Made by a program: the position numbers and the translations under genes. A DNA stretch of 64,000 nt. It comes from Diphasiastrum complanatum (Eukaryota > Streptophyta > Lycopodiopsida > Lycopodiales > Lycopodiaceae). Under the pieces are notes generated by a model. That model made no database searches. It was given only the letters and a program-made list of their open reading frames with translations, and had not been told where the DNA came from. Location of the stretch: positions 11,843,634 to 11,907,633 of the forward strand of contig CM055114.1 of NCBI GenBank assembly GCA_029204225.1, in the 5' to 3' direction. This document shows positions 21,340 to 32,837 of the stretch, one piece after another; position 1 is the first letter of the stretch; the number at the start of each line of letters is the position of its first letter.

Positions 21340-22816
21340 CAAGTTGATGTCTTCTCCCCTAATCTCGGTTTTCAACCGGCGGTCTATGCGGGGGAGAAGA
21401 AGGAGAAGAAACCTGAAGTCATCGAGGACTGGCTAGCCAAGTGGAGTAGTTACTTCAATCTGCATGGGGTTTCTGATAAGAAGAAAATTAAAAGTGTCGT
21501 GATGTTCTTACGCGGCAAAGCGTCATCGTGGTGGCGAGATTTACTCACGGAAGTTTTCAAGAAAGCTTTCGTAATTGCAGATAATGTTGACTACTACCTG
21601 AATTTTATGACCTACAAGATTGGTACAAAGAGTTTAGACTCTTACATCCAGGAATTCATGGACCTATGGAATAGGGTTCCATCATTCGATGCGAAGTTGG
21701 CACTTTGGCAGTTTGTCAGCCGACTATCAGAACGAATGTAGGCGAAATGTGCTTCAAAACCTCGAGGATGCATTTTAGATTGTGAAAGCATATGATTCCA
21801 CAGTGGTGGTATCCAGGAAGCAGTTTGCGCAAATTTCAACCACTTTGAAAACCAAGAAGAGAAAGAAGCGCGGTCCAGACCAAAAGCAAAATATTTTGAC
21901 AAATTAGATCAAGCAGCGTCGAAACCCAAGAAGCCGAAAAGAAAGAGATTTAAGAAATCTATGTCCTAGGAAAAGGCTAAGAAAAAGAACTTATGTTTCG
22001 TCTGTAAAAAGCCTAGACATGTGATGAAAATTTGTCCAAAAAAGGAAGAAAATGTCTGCTCATATGATTGAGATCCCAGGAGGCAATGGTAAGACTTTGG
22101 AAATTAACCTGACTGATTGTGAGTGTGAATGTTCTTTTAATACTACTTCTTTCTTGCCTAACAAACTTTTTGTTTAACTGGCACAGTTAAAGATCAAGAA
22201 GTGAGTATTTTATTGGACAGTAGTTCAACTCATAATTTTGTTAATTCTCATCTTGTGCAGAAACTCAGCTTGGAAACTGAAGCCAACAATCATAGAGATT
22301 ATTTAGCTTCAGGAGCAGAGTTGGAGACTTGGAACGTAAAAGTCCCGAAGCTCCCAGTTTTGATGCAAGGACACACAGAATTAGTTTATTTTCATGTTTT
22401 AGACCTAGCTTGTGGCTATTTAGTAAATCGTCTTCTCTGTTGATTGATTTTGAGAAGCATTTTCTCACTTTCAACGAGGGTGATAAGGTAGTAACATTAT
22501 TTGGCAGTAATTTTGTATGTCCGTCAGATCAGAATTCTACAGTTAATGAAATTGAAGCATTGGATTATTTTGAGTATGAAGTTTTTTCAATATGTGCTAT
22601 TCCAATTGTGGATGTTCCTGAAATGAATCTAAATGGTTGTGAATTCTCAGCAATTCTTAACTCAGTAGATTTAGATCATGAAGAAGCAGTGAAAGAACAG
22701 ATCATAAATGAATTTAGAAATGTTTTTCTATCTGAACTACCTCATGGTTTACCATCGTCTAGGTCAGTAGACCACAAGATTGAGCTAATTGCAGGGAGTC
22801 TATGGAAGATATTTTG
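21340..22816 (+). pseudogene. Gypsy-like gag and protease remnant, copy 1
   Basis: This is part of a Ty3/gypsy-type polyprotein split among frames. The gag-like capsid core includes FLRGKASSWWRDLL and SYIQEFMDLWNRVPSF (21499-21741). A CCHC zinc knuckle follows near 22005-22045 (C-FV-C-KKPR-H-VMKI-C). A retropepsin-like segment carries VSILLDSSSTHNFVNSHLVQ (22201 onward). The catalytic triad usually reads D-S/T-G and here appears as D-S-S. Downstream, 22329-22817 continues as HFLTFNEGDKVVTLFGSNF and ends near the start of the RT region (LPSSRSVDHKIELI). Stops and frame changes make it non-functional; no reverse transcriptase follows. Confidence 0.75.
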
Positions 22817-22929
22817 AGGACGTATGTCACAGGCAATCTCATTGAGAAAATTATCTCCCACTGGTTGAGTTTTATATAATAGTAGAAAACATTCTACTAC
22901 AAGTTACAGTCCTTTTACTTTAAAAAAGC

Positions 22930-24170
22930 CTGCATGATTGTGGATGATGTCGATTATTACCATAAGTTTGTGAACTGCAAGATGGATAGTAAGATGTTAG
23001 ATTCTTATATCCAAGAATTTATGGATCTTTGGAATCGAATTTCATCATTCGATCCTAAATTGGCACTTTGGCAGTTTGTTGTCCTAGGGTTGCCTACTGA
23101 ATTTAGAATGAATGTAGAAAAAATGTGCTTCAAAACCTCGAGGATGTTTGTCAGATAGCGAAAGCATATGATTTCATGGTGGCATCTAGGAAGTAATTTC
23201 AACAAATTCCAACCACTTCTAAAACCAAGATGGGGAAGAAGCAAGGTCCAAACCGAGCTCCAAAGTATTTTGATGAATAAGATCAAATGGCATCAGAATC
23301 ACCGAAGAAAAAGAAGTCTATATCCCAGATCAAGACCAAAAAGGTGAATCTGTGTTTTCATTTGCAACAAGCCTAGGCATATGATGAAGTTTTGTCTGGA
23401 AAGAAAGAAACTTGTGGCATTAATGATCAAAATCCCTGGTGGTGACGATAAAACTTTGAAAATTAACATGTTTAATTATGAGTGTGAATGTTCTTTTAGT
23501 ACTATTTTTTTCTTGCCTAATGAACTGTTTCGATTAACAAACACAATTAAAGATCAAGAAGTTAGTATTTTATTAGACAATGGTTTTACTTATAACTTGA
23601 TTAATTCTCGTCTTGTGCATAAACTCAGTCTGCTAACAACTGAAGCCATCAATCATAGATACCGGATTTATCCAGATTCAGGTGTCGAGTTGGAGACTTG
23701 GAACGTGACTGTGTTGCGAACCTCCCAATTTTGATACAAGGGCATAGAGAATTAGTTAATTTTCTTGGTTTAGACCTAGCTCATATAGAGTTAATTTTCT
23801 ATTATGAATGGTTATTAAGTAAATCACCTTATCTGATGATTGATTTTGAGAGGCATGTTCTCACTTTCAAGGAGGGTGATAAGATAGTTTCTTTATTTGG
23901 TAGCAATTTTGTACATTTGTCTGATAGAATTTCTACAATTAATTTAATGGAAGCATTTGATTATTCATAGTATGAAGTTTTTTTAATATTTGCAATGTCT
24001 ATTGTCGATGTTTATGAAGTGCATCTAAATGGTTGTGAATTCTCTACAATTTTTAACTTTACAAGCTTAGATCATGAACAAGCAATGAAAGATCAAATCG
24101 TAAGTAAATTAAAAGATATTTTTCCATCAAAATTACCTCATGGTCTACTAGGTCAATAGGCCACATGATA
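22930..24170 (+). pseudogene. Gypsy-like gag and protease remnant, copy 2 (tandem)
   Basis: The same module as 21.5-22.8 kb is repeated in the same order: SYIQEFMDLWNRISSFD (22934-23158), a decayed zinc-knuckle region near 23355-23400, a protease-like VSILLDNGFTYNLINSRLVH (about 23563-23625), then HVLTFKEGDKIVSLFGSNF (23840-23920). It is more degraded than copy 1; the active-site Asp is followed by N-G. The two copies differ at many positions, so the duplication is old, or two related elements inserted side by side. Confidence 0.7.
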
Positions 24171-24398
24171 GACTTAAATTCTAAGAAGTCAACCTATCTC
24201 TAGAGGGGCCTTGGCATTTTGCGAACAAATCTTTTGCGAGTTTTTTGAGTTTCTTTTTTGTCATGATTCAACAAAAAGATAGCACATGGTGTGCCCTTTT
24301 TTACACTACTACTTCAATGTTTATTATTAAGAATGTGGTTTGGTACATAGTTAAAAATGTCACAAAGTAAAAAGAATTCAAATTACTTTTTTTTTTGC

Positions 24399-24500
24399 AG
24401 CCTCCAAAGGTGCCAGCATGCACGACGAGACCACCCAATTTTTTTTATCGACGGTCTCGTCGTCGTGCACGCCGGCGTGCTAGGTTTAGAGGCCACAAAA
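24399..24500. repeat. Long imperfect hairpin with GCATGCACGACGAGACC arms
   Basis: The arm at 24416-24432 pairs with 24453-24472 (reverse complement with one 3-nt insertion) across a 20-nt T-rich loop. Pairing extends outward through GCCTCCAAA and TTTAGAGGCC. Degenerate versions of the outer arm (CATGCCGNCNTN near 24525, 24585, 24700 and 24790) follow downstream. The structure fits a MITE-like foldback or a small-RNA hairpin; no transcript evidence exists here. Confidence 0.6.
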
Positions 24501-24953
24501 AAAACTTCTCTCATTTCATATAGCATGCCGACGTGGTATCTTTAAAGGTTGCAAATTTTTTTTTCCAGTTGTCATACTTAGCATGTCAGCTTACTATGTT
24601 TGGAGGTTGGAAAAAATATCCTGAAATATTGTTTTTACTCAAAATTTGATTCTCAAATGTGTCAAAACAGCTTTTCTATTTTATAATTTACTTGGCATGC
24701 TAGTCAAATAAGCTCCCAAAAAAAAATGAATTCAAAAAGTTTTTCAAAAAAAAAAAATTTGAATTTTTTTTTTTTGCAAGCTAACATGCCGGCATACTAG
24801 CTTTTACAACTTCAATAGCACTTCTAAAAAAAATAAAAGTAGACCTATATTTATAGAGTAACAAAGTATTTTGTGATGGACCATTTAAAATTTGATGGAT
24901 AGTCAAAGTTTTAAGTATGCATCAAACCACAATTCTTATTCTTCAAAAATCAT

Positions 24954-24957
<4 letters not shown>

Positions 24958-25010
<53 letters not shown>
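24958..25010. repeat. (CT)n microsatellite
   Basis: An uninterrupted CT dinucleotide array of about 53 bp. Confidence 0.97.
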
Positions 25011-25013
<3 letters not shown>

Positions 25014-25303
25014 TCATGCATAACACACATTTGGGATAGACATCTAGAATGCCCATCCACTTTTGGATACTGGGGTGATATTCAGGAGATGCACTTAGCA
25101 CATCCAACAACTAGATCTAGATAACGCCTAAAAAGAGATCAAATAATTAGTTAATAATACGTTGAGTTCTTAGATACACTAACACATCTCAAAAATTTTG
25201 GTTTGCACATTCATAAACTAGGGCTTGCAATGTGCTCTCCACATCCAAAAGTGGTTGACTTCCCAAAAGTGCACAACAAACTTGGTCTTTATGGCCATGC
25301 ATG

Positions 25304-25304
<1 letters not shown>

Positions 25305-25369
<65 letters not shown>

Positions 25370-25390
25370 CACACACACACACACACACAT
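25305..25390. repeat. Compound (CT)n-(AC)n microsatellite
   Basis: About 59 bp of CT repeats are followed, after CATA, by about 22 bp of AC repeats. Open frames across it encode only Ser-Leu or Arg-Glu runs and are not genes. Confidence 0.97.
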
Positions 25391-26440
25391 CTAAACACAC
25401 GTGTAAAGAAATCACTAGGGCTCATTGTTGTTTAATACTCAGTGTGTACTCTCAACATTTCAAAGGTCGCTTATCTCAAAGAATCTTTATGTGATCGGCT
25501 TTTATATCTCAAAATCAAATTACTCAAATGTGTTGGAGGATTAGGGTTATTAGATATTTGTCTTATTTTCTTACTTGTGCAACATTTGCATGTTTTGCAA
25601 CTAGTTTCATGCTCACAGAGCTTTGAGCACAAAGGTGGATATTTGTGTTCTTTCCTTGTGTGACATTTGCATGTTTGTGTCTAGTTTTGCCATCTAGAAG
25701 GTTAAATTTGCTTGTCCTCAACACTTATGTTACGTAGTAGCAACGATAGTTGTCACTCACTAACCCGATGAGGAGTAGGGAGGAAGCCTCCTCACTAACG
25801 TGGCTCGATAACTCTAACATATACATAAAGGATTCTCTATCATTGATATAGTGTATTCTTTAAGAGGCTTAAATTATGTATATGCCATTGAGTTGATAAA
25901 AAGAGCTAAGCCATGACATAAATATTTCCATAACGATTTGAGGGTGCTTTTATTTTCATAAGATTTGACTGAGGGCACGATTGCCATTTTGGGTAGCATC
26001 TTTTCCATTGACCTGCCACAAGGTTTGATTGAGGTCACAGCTACCATAAAGATGACCCAATGGAAAGGTGAGTGAGCAATCCCTTTTCTCGTTAAATTTT
26101 TTTCTTTCTATTTCCAACGCTTTAAATGGTGCAATTATGTGTGTCCAAAAATAGACTCCATTATATAAACCTTACAAAATGTGTAACACATATTTACTAT
26201 AAATAAAAAGTCACGAATGTACCTTACGCATTTTTCAATGTGCGTTTACTTTAAAAATAAGTGCGGATTTCTCAGATTTTATTGAAAATAATAAACTTTT
26301 TAAATTTTAGCATATTTCCAACAGTGCTTTACGTCGAGGAAGGCCCCCTCGAGCACCTCACAACAAGGAAGGCTCATGCGAAGGGGGAGGTTGATAGGTT
26401 CATTGGGTGGCTGGAAAAAAAATATTCCACTCCCTTCTAT
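25391..26440. other. Intergenic upstream of the AHL gene, no gene seen
   Basis: AT-rich DNA between the compound microsatellite and the AHL leader. No recognisable frame, repeat pair or RNA gene was found. It should contain the distal promoter of the AHL gene. Confidence 0.4.
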
Positions 26441-26442
26441 TT

Positions 26443-26477
26443 CTCTCTCTCTCTCTCTCTCTAAATAAATAAATAAA

Positions 26478-26509
<32 letters not shown>
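26443..26509. repeat. (CT)n, AAAT and (AT)n microsatellite cluster
   Basis: About 20 bp of CT repeat, three to four AAAT units and about 31 bp of AT repeat lie next to each other, roughly 1.3 kb upstream of the AHL start codon. Confidence 0.95.
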
Positions 26510-26511
<2 letters not shown>

Positions 26512-27798
26512 TATATAATGAATAGGACAATAATAAATTATTTACCTGACTTTTTGATTTGGAATTATTTTTCAGCCTTTTTTTTTGTATTCGTTTGTTG
26601 GACTGTTTTTTTGTGCTTTTTTTAATTTAATTTGTGGCGACCTTTTTTTTCTAATTCGTATTTTGGCCTGTTTTTTTGTGCTTATTTTATTTTTATTTTA
26701 TTTTTTGTGCCGACTGTGTTTTTTACGTCTCTTTCTTCATCGTCTTCCCCGATTCTGTTTTTCTTTGCTTTTCTTTTTCTGCTCTGTTTTCTGTTTCTGT
26801 CTCTGTTTTTGGTTTTGTTTTGTTTGCTTGTTTGTTTGAATTCTCTGCGTTTGTTGAGCGAATCAAATCAGCCATCGCATTCCATTTCTTTTGCGATCCT
26901 GCATAGATTTTGGGTTTCTAGATCTTCGCCATCTCTGCTTTTGATGCGTCTGCTAAATGCTTGTGCAATTTAGCATCTCTGATGTTGCAGCCTCTGTTTT
27001 CTCATCCATTTTTGATCCGTTTTGCAGTATTTCCTTGAACACCTGGTTCTGTTTTCTAGCTTTCATTTTTCGCTTAAAATATATTTCATCTTTCTCAGCT
27101 TTGATTTTTTCTTCCTGTTTTCCATTTTTTTTCCGCTGCTGCTGCTGCTGTCTTATACTATATCTCTGCGCTCTTCTATCTTGATCTGCAGCGGATCTGA
27201 GGCAAATTTTAGATTAAACTTACATTGTTTTGTTTCTCTGAAAGAACGAGATGATGTCTTTCTTTGGCACTTTCCCTTGTTGCTAGAGACCTTTGCCTGA
27301 CTGCGTTACTCCTTTTTTAAAAATTTGCTGCATGGCTTATTGTTTCCTGTTCATCTGCAGTACACAGTAAATCAAATTTCAGCAGACTAGATTATGATGC
27401 AATCGACTATTAGTTTTACCCCCTTGATAGGTAGTTAGAATTCCAAAGAATTTTGAAGCTTATTGCAGTTTATCGAAGGAAGGCTGTGTAGGCTTTGCCT
27501 TTAGTCAGAAAGACTGAAATATTGAAGCTAACGACAGCTTCTTTCATTGAGAAATAACTACCTCTAGTTTCTGAATACTAAGCTCTACAGGATGAAGGAT
27601 AATCTACTTTGACCCCACGTGTCAGGAAAGAGGGAATTTACTTAGAAATTTTGGCACCAGCTTCACCCGCAGTATCTTATTGTAGAAGGTATTATAGATA
27701 TCCAAGCTGTTAATATTTTGCTACAGGTTAGGAGTATTGAAGAAGCTCCGTAAATAATAGCAGCAGGACATTTAGATAAGCATTATATAGTTGAATGC
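26510..27798 (+). promoter_or_regulatory. AHL promoter and 5' leader region
   Basis: A strongly pyrimidine-rich stretch (about 26570-27200, long T and CT runs) precedes the AHL coding region, typical of plant 5' leaders and first introns. A G-box-like core (CACGTG) lies at 27617-27622. The transcription start cannot be fixed. One or more 5'-UTR introns are likely, because candidate TTGCAG/CTGCAG acceptors occur (for example near 27358). Confidence 0.45.
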
Positions 27799-30700
27799 AT
27801 GGAAGACGGAGTATCGTCTAGTCTACAGCATGCCTCGTCCCAAGGCCTATCGGCTTCCCCTAGTTTCTCTGCAATGCTACAGAGAGTATCAATGATTCCC
27901 CAGGCCCAGGGATCTTCCCAAACAGCAATGATTCAGCACTCAGAGGACTCACATTCGGGGATGTCTCCCACCTCAATGTCTATTGCATTGTCCAACCACA
28001 ATCGAGCTGAAGCCTCAGGCATGCGGCTGCAACTTCTGAAGAAGAAAAGGGGTAGACCCCGCAAGTATGCAGAGGGAGCAGATGGTAATAATAACATCTC
28101 ACTGGCTCTTCTGTCTCCAGGTCCATCTGCTGAAGGTCCACTATCGTCAAACGGAGAGAAACGGAGAGGTCGGCCGCCAGGATCAGGCAAAAAGCAACAC
28201 CTTGCAGCTCTTGGTAAGTAGTTTGAACTTTGTTCTACTGTTTTAGTCTGAAGTTTCCTGTGGAATTCGCAATTGCCACAGATAATGGTATAATCCGTGC
28301 TCCTTATGAACCACATAATGAGTGTTAAGTGACATATCATGGGAAATTAATCCATATTATGAGAAATTAATGGCAAATCTTGAGTAGAACCACTATTAAC
28401 TGGAGTAGACCCCACTAATAACTATATAGTGATGAGCCAAGAGGACAAGCCATTATTTTCATAATATGCCCGGACATACTCATGTTTGTACACTGTCATG
28501 TGTGTACACGGACTGCATTTATTCGGTATTCGTGCTGAATAAAAACTGAGCCCTTCCGTTTCTAGCTGGTCAAGTCTTGATGTAGGTAGATGCAGCCAGA
28601 ACAGGCTTCTAGGCAAGTATTCGATGGTGGAATTGCTGATTTGCGTAGAAGCCCTGATTCACTCCAGAGTCCAAACCACCCTTCCGCAGGTTTATTGCTG
28701 AAAAAGAATGTATCAACTGAATTCTGAAGGGGGCTGTCACAGTGGATGATATACGTTGCAAGCTTACACCCCTTACCTTACCCTGTTGTGTTGCATATTA
28801 CCGTTATTGCATGTAACTTTGCAATCCGTATATTTTTGGGTTTGACAAATTTTGGCATATTTCAAATACTCATACGGGCGTTTGGGAGTAAGGAGTAAGT
28901 GTAGAAACATACAAAATTTTAGGGTGTAATACTGAAAATTACAAGAATGGAGCTGAATAGAGGCCCATAAGATCACGAACCACTGATTTGTGTGTGCAAT
29001 GTTGCAATGGGAATTTGAGAAAAATCTGGATAAATAGCCAGGTAGAAGAATTGACAGTCATAATGTGATAGCCATAGATAGTTGTTGTACATAATAGTCT
29101 GGTATGTGGACACATTTTGAGGTCTTGAGGCCCAGAAAATATTTGTCTGAAGCATAGCCGCCAAATATTCTAAGGATGACTGTCATAGAAATAAGGCTGC
29201 TATAATATTGAGTTGATCCAATTGTTGTGTTTTCTGGCCTGCGTCATAGGAGAATCGATACGTATGCTAGAAAGCAATGATGACATATGTATCACAAATG
29301 AAATAAGTACCGCCAGTACAATGCACGTATCTATAGAAGTCATATCATGTAATTGAATAATAATTATACTTTAATAGTTCGACAAGTATCGGTAGACCGT
29401 AGCTCCTACCCCATAGAAAAAGATGAGCATGTTAGACAGCCTTTTTGGCCAGATTCCAGTATCAGTACTCCACCAAACTGGATAATAAGAATGATGTTGC
29501 TAGATACCAATACCAATATCATTATGATATGTAACCACATTTGTGCTTTAAAAATGATGCTGCTCCATACCAAGGGACAATTTTAGGCTGTATCATCGGA
29601 ACTCTTTGGGAAAAAATGTGCACATATGAATTGCCTATGTGTTACTGTCAAGTTGGAGATAGTCACATCTTTAATCACAATTTGGTGATGCCCATATCCA
29701 AAACCTGTTTACAGCAAGTGTTGCTACTTTAATTGCTTGCTGCTTTCTTAGTGTTTGGTATCAGTTCTTATTCATTGTCAAAATGTATCCTCACCAGAAG
29801 CATGGCGCACAGGCTCTGCAGGACAAGGTTTCACTCCTCATGTCATCACAATAGCTGCAGGGGAGGTTAGCAGCCATACGTTTCTCATTCGATTCTGCTA
29901 TTTTTTTGTGATGTGTGTACCATCTAGTTTCGTTAGGCTTGCTAACAGGATGACTCGGTAATTGTCATTTCAGGACGTAGCCACGAAGATCATGTCATTT
30001 TCTCAAATAGGATCTCGAGCCTTATGTGTTTTGTCTGCGAATGGTGCAATTTCTAATGTTACCCTTCGTCAAACTGCCACATCTGGTGGAACTGTCACTT
30101 ATGAGGTGTGGAACAAAGTTGTGTTAAGTTTTTGCCTTATTGAACAGAGGCGGTATATAGGGCAATAAGATGTTTAGAACCTGATCATATGTTGTGCTAA
30201 CTTCAATTCCATGTTTGTTACAGCACTGTCTAAAAGAATTGTCGTGTCAGTAAACTTGAGCTTCTTAAGTAGATTGGCGATTGTTAACAACCAAGTGCAG
30301 TTCTATTGCTGCATGCTCTCAGTCTTCTGCATCTGATTCTGTAACTTTTTAGTCATGATTGACCCAACCTACGATTGTAGCAAAAACTCCTTTTTTTGTA
30401 ATTTTTATTTTTGATATTGATGTTGATTTCGATGTCGCAGGGGCGTTTTGAAATTCTCTCACTGTCTGGGTCGTTTTTACTTACTGAAGATAGTGGCACA
30501 CGCAGTAGGACCGGTGGGCTGAGTGTCTCATTGGCTGGTCCCGATGGTCGCGTTGTTGGGGGCGGAGTTGCTGGGATGCTCACGGCAGCTAGCCCAGTTC
30601 AGGTAACAAATTTGCTGTTTTTCATTTTAGTTGTCAGGGTCTATGATTTTAAGTTTCCCCTATTCATGTTATTCTGGTGTGTGTAGGTTGTTGTGGGCAG

Positions 30701-30905
30701 TTTCATTGCTGAAGGTCGAAAAACACATGCCCGAATAACTTCTGGAGCTTCTGGGCATGCTGCTAATTTATCGGCTGCTCCAGGTGTACCATCTACCCGG
30801 GTGACCCCCTTTAACGTAGTACATCCTGGAAAGGCTAACACCTCTGTAACTAAAAGCCCAATTCCTCCTTTTGATGGTGGAGCTGATAGTGACACTTCCC
30901 ATTAA
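27799..30905 (+). CDS. AT-hook motif nuclear-localised (AHL) protein, two AT-hooks + PPC domain
   Basis: This is a DNA-binding chromatin protein of the plant AHL family, which binds AT-rich DNA through AT-hooks and forms trimers and recruits other nuclear factors through the PPC/DUF296 domain. Five exons have GT/AG junctions and compatible phases: 27799-28213, 29813-29865, 29974-30105, 30441-30602 and 30687-30905, giving 326 aa. The N-terminal 80 residues are Ser/Gln-rich. AT-hook 1 is KKKRGRPRK (RGRP at about 84-87) and AT-hook 2 is KRRGRPPGSGKK (123-126). The PPC domain starts at FTPHVITIAAGEDVA and includes the core GRFEIL (201-206, at the start of exon 4), followed by SGSFLL and GGGVAGMLTAASPVQ. 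The C-terminal tail is Pro/Thr/Ser-rich. Two AT-hooks, FTPHVI and several introns place it with the intron-containing type II AHLs. It appears functional; no frameshift or stop was found. Confidence 0.95.
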
Positions 30906-31460
30906 CAAGGCCCCAGGGCATGACATAGTTACAAGAGATGTCCTGGGCAGGTTCTCAGTCCGTGGCAGAATCAAGGAATGACAGAGACATTAACAGTGAT
31001 GAGGTGGATGACGTTGATGTATTCCCTGTAAGAAGAGGGAAGCACTTGAGAAGATGAGATGAATGTGACGGGAAAAAATTGGGTGTTCTTCCAACTTCCA
31101 AGCCATGACAGCTATCACCTCATTTGTTACAAATTATGGCACTCATTAGTAAGAGTGCTTAGTAGGTTCACTTGGATGCATGGAGTTGAAACATTTTTGT
31201 GCTGTGATGAAGTTGCAAGTGCAGCATTGCACGGTTGTATGCCACCATTTTAAAGGCTCAGGCATATATTTTGCGGCTAATGCATTTTGGTGTTTGCCGC
31301 CTGACTTCCAATGAATTTTGTTTTGAAACAAGGGTGTCCAAGTAGCGCTGTTGATAGCATCTTTAAATGCAAATAATTCGTGTAATATATATTGCATTAT
31401 CAATTATGAAAATGGCTTTCCTGAGATGAACAGGTAAATTTTTTTGCTTCTAAATCAGAG
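30906..31460 (+). other. Probable 3' UTR of the AHL gene
   Basis: Noncoding sequence follows the TAA at 30903-30905. Its composition continues that of the gene for a few hundred bases. No precise polyadenylation site was assigned. Confidence 0.45.
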
Positions 31461-32520
31461 AGAAAGAATAGCTTTGTTTTAAACTACTTTGCACACAATG
31501 ATCACTAATTTCTGAACCAAAAAGTTTCCATATTCTCTATGATGATGTGATGCATCATTACAAAAACAAGTGAAAGTGAATCAAAATTAACAGACTAACT
31601 ATTACTTGAGAGTGGTTTGTTCTTATTGTTCTGGAAGTTGAGCAAACCTCCATAGTCTCAAGGTTTGGTTTCTTTTTTATATCATGATCAGAGACCTTCT
31701 CGATATGCATGATGGGGTTGCTCTAAGACTTGGTGTTGGAATCCATGGAGTTAAAGATTGCATGCTTAGGTTTTGTTTTGTTCAAGTAATATGCTGAACA
31801 TTTTGTTTCTTTTGTATTAGTGGTGGACATGCAGTTCTCATTTTTTAAAAAATTGGTATTCTTAACGTCTCCTTTTCATGGATAATGTAGCAATCCGTCT
31901 GCTTGTTTTCTCATATTGTTGAGGTAGTCAATCCAAAGTATATGTTTAGGCTGATATTCTAAGGAATATTTGAGTCATCTTGAAAAGGATACGGACTTAA
32001 GTCTAGAATTGGATCAGTCAAGTTCAGGCCTTTGCGCCATGTTGTAACGGCTTAAAGTTGTTTAGTTCTAAGCCTAAGTCTAGAAGATTGGAACTTAAAC
32101 TAGTCTGAATAAGTTCAACTTAAGTGATTTCAGTTGTTTATGGTCCATTGGGGTTTTGTCTCGTGGTACCAATTTAATTAAATTAAGCCTATGTGGTCTA
32201 TTTGTCCCATAGTGCCTTTTTGTAAGTGACCACCACTCCAAGTATATATAGGAGTGGAAGAGTCCATTTTGCCAGAAGAACCTCATTTCATAATAGAGCT
32301 TTATTCTTTTTCATTGAGAGTTCTCTTCTGTGACGATTTATAATTGTTACACTGTGTATTATAATTTCTATGAACCAAGTTAATTAGTTTTATTCTATCG
32401 TTGGGCCTTTCACAAGTAGGTTAAGCCTTTGTGAAGTTGGGTTTTAGGTTAAAAGTTGTCATTTGTTTTAAGTTAAGCTGTCATTTGAGTTAGTTCCAGA
32501 GCGGATCTTACCCTCAGAAT
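31461..32520. other. Intergenic with an LTR-like promoter segment
   Basis: No gene. A TATA-like AAGTATATATAGGAG at 32236-32250 is followed by a leader rich in short repeated strings (AGTTGTCATTTG, TAAGTTAAGC). This resembles the U3-R-U5 region of a retroelement LTR and directly precedes the zinc-knuckle/protease frame. No second LTR copy was found in the window, so the interpretation is tentative. Confidence 0.4.
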
Positions 32521-32837
32521 ACTCATCCTATGCTTGTACTGTCTTCTTAGTATCCATATCTAGGCTAGCCACAACTGGCGCTCTTAGGACCACCTCCAAG
32601 AGGACAACAAGATCTAGGAGCACAAAAACATAGAAATCCTCGAGAGTCTGCACAGACACATCTTGTTGAAAACTCTTACGATCACTCATATCATCAAGAT
32701 ATAACACTTCCATCTGTTAGTTCTCGACATTATCAAACCGACAACTCATGCTCATGCAAACGAGATAGTATTTCACACCACCAGAAAATCCATCATAGCT
32801 AGCTATCCAAGATGGTTATGCTATTGCCACAGGCCCA

